From: Candidatus Zhuqueibacterota bacterium
Lineage (GTDB): Bacteria > SM23-31 > B21-G16
Length of the DNA: 5,373 bases
NCBI GenBank assembly: GCA_003644825.1
Contig: QNDJ01000147.1
Coordinates: 1 to 5,373 of the forward strand
Reading direction: 5' to 3'
Notes under the pieces: generated by a model
Told to the model about the DNA's origin: nothing
Databases searched by the model: none
What the model saw: only the letters and a program-made list of their open reading frames with translations
Shown: positions 1-5,373 of the stretch, one piece after another
How the letters are laid out: each line of letters starts with the position of its first letter
Numbering within the stretch: the stretch's first letter is position 1
Position numbers and translations under genes: made by a program

Positions 1-84
1 ATTTTCTATTCTTACAAACTGTTTTTTTATAAGTCCCCCGAATCTTTTTCCTTTTCCTGCTGCAACTATTATTGTTGAAATCAT
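1..84 (-). CDS. ispD: IspD, 2-C-methyl-D-erythritol 4-phosphate cytidylyltransferase, N-terminal fragment (cut by window edge)
   Basis: Only the first 28 codons are present; the frame is open to base 1. The protein begins MISTIIVAAGKGKRFG and continues to a KKQF segment. This is the N-terminal nucleotide-binding signature of IspD: AAGxGxR followed, seven residues after the Arg, by Lys-Gln. Arg14 and Lys21 match the spacing of the catalytic Arg20 and Lys27 of E. coli IspD. The family joins CTP and methylerythritol phosphate to give CDP-methylerythritol in the cytosolic MEP isoprenoid pathway. The usual Pro before Lys-Gln is Lys here. ATG at 84 is the only possible start, because an in-frame TAA lies 13 codons upstream and no ATG, GTG or TTG falls between. 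No Shine-Dalgarno site is visible: the leader is the U-tract of the queA terminator. A generic sugar-nucleotide transferase is the alternative, but Lys-Gln at this spacing favours IspD. Confidence 0.85.
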   Translation of the reverse strand, partial: MISTIIVAAGKGKRFGGLIKKQFVRIEN

Positions 85-87
85 TTT

Positions 88-114
88 AAAAGAAAAGCAG
101 GGAAAATCCCTGCT
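88..114 (-). terminator. Rho-independent terminator after queA
   Basis: Read on the minus strand, AGCAGGGA (114-107), a UUU loop and UCCCUGCU (103-96) form a perfect 8-bp stem with five G-C pairs. It is followed at once by UUUCUUUU. The stem starts 24 bases past the queA stop codon, which is the standard position and shape of an intrinsic terminator. The U-tract stops only three bases before the ispD ATG, so the same element forms the ispD leader and could act as an attenuator. The hairpin and U-tract are seen directly; the termination efficiency is not known. Confidence 0.85.
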
Positions 115-138
115 CTTTACTTAAAACTTAATAAACAA

Positions 139-1167
139 TTAAATAATTAACATTGCATCTCCATAACTGTAAAAGCGAAACTTTTCTTTAATTGCTTTTC
201 TATAAGCTTTAAAGATTAAATCTCGTGAAGCAAAAGCAGAAACAAGCATAAGAAGTGTTGAACAGGGCTGGTGAAAATTTGTAATCAACATATCAATAGT
301 CTTAAATTCATAGGGTGGATAAATAAACTTGTCGGTCCATCCTTTTGAAGGTTTAAGGTGCCCATCGGAAGTCACTGTTGATTCAAGAGCACGAACTACA
401 GTTGTTCCTACAGCCATAACCTTATTCCCTTTTTCCTTAGCCGAATTTATAATATTTGCCGATTCTTCAGACACTTCATAGTATTCCGAATCCATTCTAT
501 GCCTTGTAAGGTCTTCAACAACAACAGGTCTGAAAGTTCCCAGACCTACGTGCAATAAAATAGGAACAACTTTCACACCTTTCCTTTCTATCTCATCAAT
601 CAGCCTGTGGGTAAAATGAAGCCCAGCAGTAGGAGCCGCCACTGCACCTCTTACTCTGGCAAATATGGTCTGATACCATTGCCGATCTTCAGGAACAGGT
701 TCCCTCTTTATATATGGTGGTAGAGGAGATTTTCCGATTCTTTCTATTAATTCATAAAAATCTCCATCATAGTTAAATCTAACAACTCTACCTCCAGAAA
801 CTGTATTATCAATTACATCGCAGGTTACTCCCTCATTCACAATAAGTTTATTCCCTATTCTTACTTTTCTTGCTGGTTTAACAAGCACTTCCCATAAATT
901 GTTTTCAAGCTCTCTCAATAAAAAAATCTCCACTTCTGCATCTGTTTTTTCTTTTATACCCTTCAATCGAGCAGAAAAAACCTTTGTTTCATTAACTACA
1001 AGGCAATCTCCCTCATTCAAATAGTTCAATATGTCCCAGAAAGTTCCCATACTTATGTTTTTTTCCTCTCTATTTACAACCATTAATCGGGACTTATCTC
1101 TTTCTTTTAATGGAAATTGTGCAATAAGTTTCTCATTAATTTTATACTTGAAATCAGAAAGTTTCAT
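139..1167 (-). CDS. queA: QueA, S-adenosylmethionine:tRNA ribosyltransferase-isomerase
   Basis: QueA moves and rearranges the ribose of S-adenosylmethionine onto preQ1 at position 34 of tRNA, giving epoxyqueuosine, the penultimate step of queuosine synthesis in the cytosol. The 342-residue length is normal for the family. Visible signatures are SPLPPYIKR (147-154), YQTIFA (165-170), GAVAAPTAGLHFT (174-186), HVGLGTFRPV (206-215), GTTVVRALES (254-263), the LITNFHQPxSTLLMLVSAFA block (294-313) and the C-terminal SYGDAMLI (334-341). All are characteristic of QueA and unbroken. The ATG has AAGGAG nine bases upstream. It follows ruvB after 39 bases with no visible terminator between them, so it probably shares the ruv transcript, and a strong hairpin terminator closes it. 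tgt, often its neighbour, is absent; ispD follows instead. Confidence 0.97.
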   Translation of the reverse strand: MKLSDFKYKINEKLIAQFPLKERDKSRLMVVNREEKNISMGTFWDILNYLNEGDCLVVNETKVFSARLKGIKEKTDAEVEIFLLRELENNLWEVLVKPARKVRIGNKLIVNEGVTCDVIDNTVSGGRVVRFNYDGDFYELIERIGKSPLPPYIKREPVPEDRQWYQTIFARVRGAVAAPTAGLHFTHRLIDEIERKGVKVVPILLHVGLGTFRPVVVEDLTRHRMDSEYYEVSEESANIINSAKEKGNKVMAVGTTVVRALESTVTSDGHLKPSKGWTDKFIYPPYEFKTIDMLITNFHQPCSTLLMLVSAFASRDLIFKAYRKAIKEKFRFYSYGDAMLII

Positions 1168-1176
1168 AACATTTGG

Positions 1177-1182
1177 CTCCTT
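1177..1182 (-). promoter_or_regulatory. Ribosome binding site of queA
   Basis: AAGGAG on the minus strand lies nine bases before the queA ATG. It is the strongest Shine-Dalgarno match in the ruv-queA stretch and suggests that queA is translated independently rather than by coupling to ruvB. Confidence 0.8.
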
Positions 1183-1206
1183 ATATTAACTTAATTAACA
1201 AATCGG

Positions 1207-2232
1207 TTAGAATAAACTACTTTGTAAGCTGTTTGATTTTTTAATACCGAGATGGGCTAAAGCTTTGTCTCCGATTTTTCTTCCCTGACGGGTCCTCTTT
1301 AAAAAACCTATTTTCAGCAAAAAAGGTTCAATTATATCCTGTAATGTATCACTTTCTTCATTTAAACTTGCGGCTAATGATTCAATACCTGCAGGACCAC
1401 CATTATAGTGCTCAATTAATATACGAAGATACTTTCTATCAAGTTCATCAAGTCCTTTTTCGTCAATTCCTTCCATTTCAAGGGCAAGTATTGCAAGCTT
1501 TTTTGTAATTTTACCATCAGATTTAACCTGAACGTAATCACGCACCCTCCTCAGAAGTCTATTTGCAATCCTGGGTGTCCCTCTTGACCTCTTGGCAATC
1601 TCGTAAGTAGCATCATCATCTATTTTTGTATCAAGAATTGAAGCTGACCTCTTTATTATTTTCACTAATTCATCAACCGCATAAAAACCGATATGATGAT
1701 GTATACCAAACCTATTTCGCAAAGGCGCAGATAAAAAACCTGCTCTGGTTGTTGCCCCTACAAGCGTGAATTTCTGCAGTGGTATATTTATAGTTTTCGC
1801 AAACGCACCCTTATCAACCACAAAGTCTACCTTAAAATCCTCCATTGCAGGATATAAAAATTCCTCAACTACTGTAGATAACCGATGAATCTCATCTATA
1901 AAAAGAACATCACCCCTGTTTAAATTCGTTAATATCCCCATTAAGTCGCCTGTCCTTATCAGTGCCGGTCCCGAAGTAACTATAATTTTACTGTTCATTT
2001 CACTGGCAATTATATGAGCAAGGGTGGTTTTCCCAAGACCAGGTGGCCCATAAAGTAATGTATGTTCCACAGGCTCATTCCTTCTTCGTGCCGCTTCTAT
2101 CGATATAGATAACTTCTCTTTCAGCTCCTTCTGACCAATATATTCTTTTAATGTTGATGGTCTTAAACTTATATTATATTTATCTTCTTCCTTTGAGATT
2201 GATTTTCTTGTAACAAGCCTTTCTACACTCAT
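1207..2232 (-). CDS. ruvB: RuvB, Holliday junction branch migration ATPase
   Basis: RuvB is the hexameric AAA+ motor that pumps DNA through the RuvA-bound Holliday junction during recombinational repair. The 341 residues cover the family's full length. Visible elements are the N-terminal [13 protein letters not shown] (22-34), Walker [10 protein letters not shown] (62-70), Walker [10 protein letters not shown] (110-118), sensor 1 region GATTRAG (159-165), LRNRFG with the arginine-finger candidate Arg174 (171-176), and sensor 2 [15 protein letters not shown] (218-232). A C-terminal winged helix contains [14 protein letters not shown] (301-314); the common RTPRGR that follows is RTRQGR here. 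The last five residues, QSSLF, resemble a beta-clamp-binding peptide. The start ATG overlaps the ruvA stop as ATGA, implying translational coupling. The order ruvC-ruvA-ruvB is widespread in bacteria. Nothing essential is missing. Confidence 0.98.
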   Translation of the reverse strand: MSVERLVTRKSISKEEDKYNISLRPSTLKEYIGQKELKEKLSISIEAARRRNEPVEHTLLYGPPGLGKTTLAHIIASEMNSKIIVTSGPALIRTGDLMGILTNLNRGDVLFIDEIHRLSTVVEEFLYPAMEDFKVDFVVDKGAFAKTINIPLQKFTLVGATTRAGFLSAPLRNRFGIHHHIGFYAVDELVKIIKRSASILDTKIDDDATYEIAKRSRGTPRIANRLLRRVRDYVQVKSDGKITKKLAILALEMEGIDEKGLDELDRKYLRILIEHYNGGPAGIESLAASLNEESDTLQDIIEPFLLKIGFLKRTRQGRKIGDKALAHLGIKKSNSLQSSLF

Positions 2233-2858
2233 TTATTTCTCTGTTTAAAAATTTCTTTTATTAAATCTTCTGCAGTGTTTATCTTATTATTTCTTTTTAA
2301 AGCACTCGAAATCAGGTTCTCTGCTTCAACACGCCTGTAATCTAACTGAAGTAGAACCTCCATCGCTTCATCTTTAAAATCATACATCTTCTCATCTTTT
2401 GAAATACTTTCAGTTTTTTTCATAAGAGCGAACTTTACTAATTTTCCTTTCAATTCTGCAATAATTTTATCTGCCATACGCGAACCGATACCCGGCAGTT
2501 CTCTGAGTGTCTGTTTATCCTCATTTTCTATTGCAAGGGCAATAGACCTTATAGGTAAAATTAAAGACCTTAAGGCTTTTTTTTCTCCAAGCCCTCGAAC
2601 CGTTATATAATGTTCAAAGAACTCCCTGTCAAGCTCTTCAAGAAACCCTATCAACCTCGGTATCTGATTACCTTTTCCAACATTACCTTCAAAATAATAT
2701 AATGTATAAAGTGTTATATCATCTCCAGATTTTTTCGTATTTCTAATTTTATTAAGTATATTATTTGCAACAAAAATCTGGTAATAAAAACCCCCATTTT
2801 CCACAATAATGGAATCACTCTTAATACTATCAAGTTTACCAGAAATTTTGGTAATCAT
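2229..2858 (-). CDS. ruvA: RuvA, Holliday junction DNA-binding subunit
   Basis: RuvA binds the four-way junction as a tetramer and loads RuvB. I place the start at the ATG at 2858 (MITKISGKL), giving 209 residues. The frame runs on to an ATG at 2894, but the extra 12 residues (MPCKCSFQKEYF) match nothing in RuvA and would lie inside ruvC, while the 2858 ATG gives a clean ATGA overlap with the ruvC stop. Domain I (1-72) is the OB fold. Domain II carries two helix-hairpin-helix motifs, around VRGLG (87-91) and LPGIG (121-125). Domain III (about 160-205, starting [11 protein letters not shown]) is the RuvB-binding region. The loop at 56-68 is odd: the acidic pin (Glu55-Asp56 in E. coli) is replaced by a longer Gly/Asn stretch with Lys and Arg. 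The stop overlaps the ruvB start. Confidence 0.95.
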   Translation of the reverse strand: MITKISGKLDSIKSDSIIVENGGFYYQIFVANNILNKIRNTKKSGDDITLYTLYYFEGNVGKGNQIPRLIGFLEELDREFFEHYITVRGLGEKKALRSLILPIRSIALAIENEDKQTLRELPGIGSRMADKIIAELKGKLVKFALMKKTESISKDEKMYDFKDEAMEVLLQLDYRRVEAENLISSALKRNNKINTAEDLIKEIFKQRNK

Positions 2859-3343
2859 AAAATATTCTTTCTGGAAACTACATTTGCATGGCACAATGCA
2901 ATAGCTAAAGCATCGGAAACATCCGGCGGGTAAGGAAGGTCTTTCAGATTCAGAATCAACTTAATTGCTTTTTGGACAGCCTCTTTACTTGATTTACCAT
3001 TCCCGGTAAGAGATTTTTTTATCCTTGTAGCTGAATAACTCCATACCGGTATTGAATAATTTGCTGCAACTAAAAAAACAATACCTCTAACATAACCCAT
3101 CTTTACTGCAGTTAATGGGTGAGCATAATGAGAATATAATTCTTCTACTACTATGTTTTCCGGCTTAACATTTTCTACTATTCTGTTAAGTCCATTAAAT
3201 ATACTGGCCAGTCTTAATTCTAACTTTTCTCTTGAATGAGTTCTTATTACACCGCCTTCTACTAAATTTATATCCTTACCCTCCAGTTCAACACATCCAT
3301 ATCCAGTAATAGAAAGACCAGGGTCTATGCCCAGAATTACCAA
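2855..3343 (-). CDS. ruvC: RuvC, crossover junction endodeoxyribonuclease
   Basis: RuvC is the dimeric resolvase that cuts Holliday junctions in the RuvAB complex. At 162 residues it is close to the usual length (E. coli 173). The RNase H-like fold begins with ILGIDPG, and all four metal-binding acids are present: Asp7, Glu67, Asp141 and Asp144, the last two in PDVSDALAIALCH. The residue in place of the base-stacking Phe69 of E. coli is Tyr70, and the following segment is HYAHPLTAVKMGYVRG rather than the E. coli-type sequence. The start codon is TTG at 3343, which puts the family-conserved ILGIDPG at residues 3-9; only a weak AGAG lies ahead of it. It begins 11 bases after yebC and ends in an ATGA overlap with ruvA, so the four genes look co-transcribed. 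Confidence 0.96.
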   Translation of the reverse strand: MVILGIDPGLSITGYGCVELEGKDINLVEGGVIRTHSREKLELRLASIFNGLNRIVENVKPENIVVEELYSHYAHPLTAVKMGYVRGIVFLVAANYSIPVWSYSATRIKKSLTGNGKSSKEAVQKAIKLILNLKDLPYPPDVSDALAIALCHANVVSRKNIL

Positions 3344-3354
3344 CTTAATCTCTA

Positions 3355-4095
3355 CTATATTTTTAGATTATCTTCATCTATATCAAAATTGGAATAAACA
3401 TTCTGAACATCATCGTGTTCTTCAATTGCCTCCATAAGCTTTAGAACACTCTCAGCCTGTTTCCCATCAAGCTTGATTGTATTTTTTGGAATCATCGTAA
3501 TCTCGGATGACAGAATCTCGATACCGGAATCAGTTAAAACCCTTTTAACTTCTTCAAAATTTTCTACTGCTGTTATTATCTCAAATCCATCCTTCTCATC
3601 AGATATATCTTCAGCACCTGAATCAAGAATAATTTCCATTATTTCATCTTCAGTTTTTTTCTTATTATCTACAACAATCATTCCCTTTTTTTCAAATATC
3701 CAGGACACACATCCGGCTTCACCCAGGCTACCCCCATACTTATTTAAAAGATGCCTTATATCAGCAACGGTCCTCTTTTTATTATCGGTTAATGTCTCAA
3801 TTAAGATAGCTACTCCACCCGGTCCATAACCTTCATAAGAAGCTTCTTCATAAGCGACCCCGGGCAGTTCTCCTGTACCCTTTTTTATTGCATTTTCAAT
3901 ATTCCTTTGAGGCATATTTGCCGCTTTTGCTGCAGCTATAGCCGTTCTTAGCCTGGGGTTTGCAGATTCATCTCCACCGCCTTCCCTTGCTGCTACCGTT
4001 ATCTCTTTTATCAATTTTGTAAATATCCTGCCACGAGCAGCATCAGTTTTTTCCTTTTTCCTCCTTATTGTTGCCCATTTTGAATGACCGTACAT
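3355..4095 (-). CDS. yebC: YebC/TACO1-family protein (translation-associated or transcriptional regulatory factor)
   Basis: This is a 246-residue member of the YebC/PmpR/TACO1 family. The family was long annotated as a DNA-binding transcriptional regulator; later work on bacterial and mitochondrial members points to relief of ribosome stalling, notably at proline-rich stretches. Which role applies here cannot be told from sequence. Family hallmarks are the N-terminal GHSKWATIRRKKEKTDAARG (3-22), FTKLIKEITVAAREGG (25-40), NPRLRTAIAAAKAANMPQRNIENAIKKG (46-73), and YEGYGPGGVAILIETLTDN (87-105). Domain 2/3 continues with GGSLGEAGCVSWIFEKKG (121-138). The start is the ATG at 4095, matching the usual M-x-GHSKW; a TTG four codons upstream is in frame, but it overlaps the GGAG ribosome site. 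Its position directly before ruvC is common across bacteria and does not itself show a repair function. Confidence 0.95.
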   Translation of the reverse strand: MYGHSKWATIRRKKEKTDAARGRIFTKLIKEITVAAREGGGDESANPRLRTAIAAAKAANMPQRNIENAIKKGTGELPGVAYEEASYEGYGPGGVAILIETLTDNKKRTVADIRHLLNKYGGSLGEAGCVSWIFEKKGMIVVDNKKKTEDEIMEIILDSGAEDISDEKDGFEIITAVENFEEVKRVLTDSGIEILSSEITMIPKNTIKLDGKQAESVLKLMEAIEEHDDVQNVYSNFDIDEDNLKI

Positions 4096-4101
4096 ATTTT
4101 T

Positions 4102-4105
4102 CTCC
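4102..4105 (-). promoter_or_regulatory. Ribosome binding site that fixes the yebC start
   Basis: GGAG on the minus strand lies six bases before the ATG at 4095. The alternative in-frame TTG at 4105-4107 shares its final G with this site and so cannot be served by it. This decides in favour of the 246-residue protein. Confidence 0.8.
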
Positions 4106-4173
4106 AAAATATCATTATTTATTTATATAATTTAATAATTTTTTTTCTTTTTTCCAAATACAAATCATATATT

Positions 4174-4854
4174 CTATAATCTGTATTTAATCGGGTCTTT
4201 TATGCCTGCCTCTTTAAATCCTTTTAATCTCAGCAAGCAACTATCACACCTTCCACAGGCTAAATATTCATCTTTATAGCAGGACCAGCTCAACTGAAAA
4301 GGAACATTCAATTCCATTCCTTTTTTAACAATCTGACCTTTTGTCAATTTAATTAAAGGAGTTATGACTTCTATATCAGTTTCTGGTTTTGTTCCTTCCT
4401 TTATCAATCTGTTAAATTCTCTGTAGAATCTTTCTCTACAATCAGGATATCCCGATGAGTCCTGCTCTGTTGCACCAATAAATATCTTCTTAGCACTAAT
4501 CACCTCTGCCCAGGAAACTGCAATACATAAAAGGTGGGCATTCCTGAACGGAACATAAGTGGATGGAATACACCTTCGGGTAAGGTCACCCTCAGGAATT
4601 TCAATACTTTTATCTGTTAAACTCGAACCTCCTATCTTTTTTAAATGGTCAATTGAAACTATGAGCCTTTTTTTTACTTTATAATAATCAGCAATATCGT
4701 TAAAAGATTTCAATTCTCGCTTTTCCGTTCGCTGACCATACTTAATGTGTAGCAATGCAAGCTGGTAATCCTCATTAGCTATGGCTGTTATTACAAGGCT
4801 ATCCATTCCACCGCTTGCAAGAACAACAGCAATATCTCTGGATTTATTTTCCAT
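4174..4854 (-). CDS. queC: QueC, 7-cyano-7-deazaguanine (preQ0) synthase
   Basis: QueC converts 7-carboxy-7-deazaguanine to preQ0 using ATP and ammonia, supplying the base for queuosine in tRNA (and in some bacteria for deazaguanine DNA modification). The 226 residues match the family length. The N-terminal PP-loop ATPase motif SGGMDS is at 14-19 (Met where Leu or Gln is more usual). It is followed by HIKYGQR (36-42), and the central TYVPFRNAHLL supports QueC over other PP-loop enzymes. The zinc site is complete: Cys192, Cys200, Cys203 and Cys206 in SCYKDEYLACGRCDSC. It starts 19 bases after the lipoprotein stop, so it may share that promoter. No Shine-Dalgarno sequence is visible, and an in-frame TAG four codons upstream rules out an earlier normal start. 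queD, queE and queF are not in the window. Confidence 0.96.
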   Translation of the reverse strand: MENKSRDIAVVLASGGMDSLVITAIANEDYQLALLHIKYGQRTEKRELKSFNDIADYYKVKKRLIVSIDHLKKIGGSSLTDKSIEIPEGDLTRRCIPSTYVPFRNAHLLCIAVSWAEVISAKKIFIGATEQDSSGYPDCRERFYREFNRLIKEGTKPETDIEVITPLIKLTKGQIVKKGMELNVPFQLSWSCYKDEYLACGRCDSCLLRLKGFKEAGIKDPIKYRL

Positions 4855-4873
4855 AATTAAAATCTAAAGGGCT

Positions 4874-5245
4874 TTAAAAATAAAAATTGTGAATACGGGG
4901 CTTGTCAAGAGATATTCCACCTTCCTGATAACTGGACCAGGAACCTGTTAGAGGATTTTTTGCTCGAATTCTATACCTTGACCTTCCAAGGTTAGCAGGG
5001 TTTAAAATAACCTTAAACTCATACTCTCCATTCTCATCCGTCAGTTTACTCATATCATAAAAAGTTCCAGCAGTTGATAACCTGTATCCAAATTCCACCA
5101 TAGCACTAGAATAAGGCTCATCACTAACTTTAACAACCCCCTTTACTATAAATGGTGATTCTAAAGAAGAATTACTGGATTTTTTACAGCCAATAGACAA
5201 AATTAAAACCAGAGTAATTACAAAAATAATTAATTTCCTAAACAT
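4874..5245 (-). CDS. Small predicted lipoprotein with a carboxypeptidase-regulatory-like (Ig-like) domain
   Basis: The function is not known. The 123-residue product has a basic N-terminus (MFRK), a hydrophobic stretch (5-18) and a lipobox-like LSIGC with Cys20 as the probable lipidated residue. Ser at -3 is less usual than Leu, so signal peptidase II cleavage is likely but not certain. Lys21-Lys22 after the Cys, with no Asp at +2, would not favour inner-membrane retention under the E. coli rule. After a Ser/Asn linker (23-30), residues 33-123 contain a VKGVVKVSDEP...A.VEF...TDENGEYEF pattern (TDENGEYEF at 69-77). This is typical of transthyretin-like or carboxypeptidase regulatory beta-sandwich domains, which often bind carbohydrate or protein at the cell surface. 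The ATG has GAGGT six bases upstream and a good promoter. It is the first gene of the stretch and has no clear functional tie to queC. Confidence 0.75.
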   Translation of the reverse strand: MFRKLIIFVITLVLILSIGCKKSSNSSLESPFIVKGVVKVSDEPYSSAMVEFGYRLSTAGTFYDMSKLTDENGEYEFKVILNPANLGRSRYRIRAKNPLTGSWSSYQEGGISLDKPRIHNFYF

Positions 5246-5251
5246 AACCAG

Positions 5252-5256
5252 ACCTC
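5252..5256 (-). promoter_or_regulatory. Ribosome binding site of the lipoprotein gene
   Basis: GAGGT on the minus strand lies six bases before the ATG at 5245. It supports this start and shows that the host uses anti-Shine-Dalgarno pairing at least for some genes. Confidence 0.7.
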
Positions 5257-5260
5257 AACA

Positions 5261-5330
5261 TTAGTTATAATTTTAGTTGTTATGATAAAATTAAAATAAA
5301 CATTTAAATTATAGTAAAATTTATAACTAA
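5261..5330. repeat. 10-bp inverted repeat around the lipoprotein promoter
   Basis: TTAGTTATAA at 5261-5270 is the exact reverse complement of TTATAACTAA at 5321-5330, with 50 bases between the arms. One arm fills the promoter spacer directly beside the -35 box; the other lies in the untranslated leader. It could be a pair of operator half-sites or looping sites, but in such AT-rich DNA it may be chance. Confidence 0.35.
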
Positions 5331-5336
5331 AATCAA
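5308..5336 (-). promoter_or_regulatory. Sigma-70-type promoter for the lipoprotein (and possibly queC)
   Basis: On the minus strand TTGATT (5336-5331, four of six matches to TTGACA) and TATAAT (5313-5308, a perfect match) are separated by exactly 17 bases. Transcription would start near 5301 and give a leader of about 55 bases before the lipoprotein ATG. The surrounding DNA is very AT-rich, so TATAAT alone could occur by chance; the correct spacing and the position before the first gene of the stretch raise the confidence. Confidence 0.6.
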
Positions 5337-5373
5337 TATTAAATAATTGTAATATGAAAAGTAATTTTATATG

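Noticed and set aside
1168-1206. TTAATTAA palindrome and repeated GTTAAT between ruvB and queA
   Set aside because: The repeats are short, consist almost only of A and T, and have no terminator or promoter geometry. They are best explained by base composition.
2859-2894. Longer ruvA beginning at the ATG at 2894
   Set aside because: The extra 12 residues match no RuvA N-terminus and lie inside ruvC. The ATG at 2858 gives the family-typical start and an ATGA coupling.
3473-3829. 118-codon open frame on the plus strand
   Set aside because: It lies wholly antisense within yebC, whose product has clear family motifs over this stretch. The translation is Ser/Ile-rich low-complexity sequence typical of a shadow frame.
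4096-4173. Possible promoter in the A-rich gap before yebC
   Set aside because: The gap has a homopurine tract (4139-4155) and weak boxes such as TTGGAA and TAAATT at 17-base spacing, but neither exceeds what such AT-rich DNA yields by chance. There is also no hairpin to end the queC transcript. A promoter here is plausible but not supported.
5354-5373. Start of a divergent gene on the plus strand (ATG AAA AGT...)
   Set aside because: Only six full codons are visible, no ribosome site precedes the ATG, and nothing identifies a product.
1-5373. Previously undescribed multigene system
   Set aside because: Seven of eight genes belong to well-known housekeeping families in common arrangements, and no mobile, defence or biosynthetic signature accompanies the one unassigned lipoprotein.

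Overview
The window is a compact, AT-rich (about 35% GC by eye) bacterial chromosomal segment. All genes run on the minus strand, so transcription goes from high to low coordinates. In that order it holds a small predicted lipoprotein, queC, yebC, ruvC, ruvA, ruvB, queA and the first 28 codons of ispD, which runs off the left edge. Bacterial identity rests on the RuvABC set, the MEP-pathway gene ispD, a lipoprotein signal peptide and a sigma-70-type promoter. The phylum cannot be fixed from this window. RuvA and RuvC both show variants that I remember from Planctomycetota and neighbouring groups, which is only a weak pointer.

Region by region: 5246-5373 is an AT-rich leader with a good -35/-10 pair and an AGGTC-type ribosome site ahead of the lipoprotein (4874-5245). 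queC (4174-4854) follows 19 bases later and has no visible Shine-Dalgarno site. An A-rich 78-base gap leads to yebC (3355-4095). Then come ruvC (TTG start, 2855-3343), ruvA (2229-2858) and ruvB (1207-2232), joined by two ATGA start/stop overlaps. queA (139-1167) lies 39 bases beyond ruvB and has a strong ribosome site. A hairpin plus U-tract at 88-114 ends the queA transcript, directly against the start of ispD (1-84).

Two starts should be set differently from the longest open frames. ruvA starts at 2858, not 2894. yebC starts at 4095, not at the upstream TTG at 4107, which lies inside its ribosome site.

Functionally, ruvC, ruvA and ruvB encode the whole Holliday-junction branch migration and resolution machine. 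yebC is its usual genomic neighbour and encodes a translation-related or regulatory factor. queC and queA are an early and a late step of queuosine tRNA modification, with none of the other pathway genes between them. ispD begins isoprenoid precursor synthesis.

I see no mobile element, CRISPR array, defence island or unrecognised multigene system. The window is mostly housekeeping. The points most worth a second look are the missing acidic pin in RuvA with a matching change in RuvC, a clamp-binding-like tail on RuvB, and the terminator abutting ispD.
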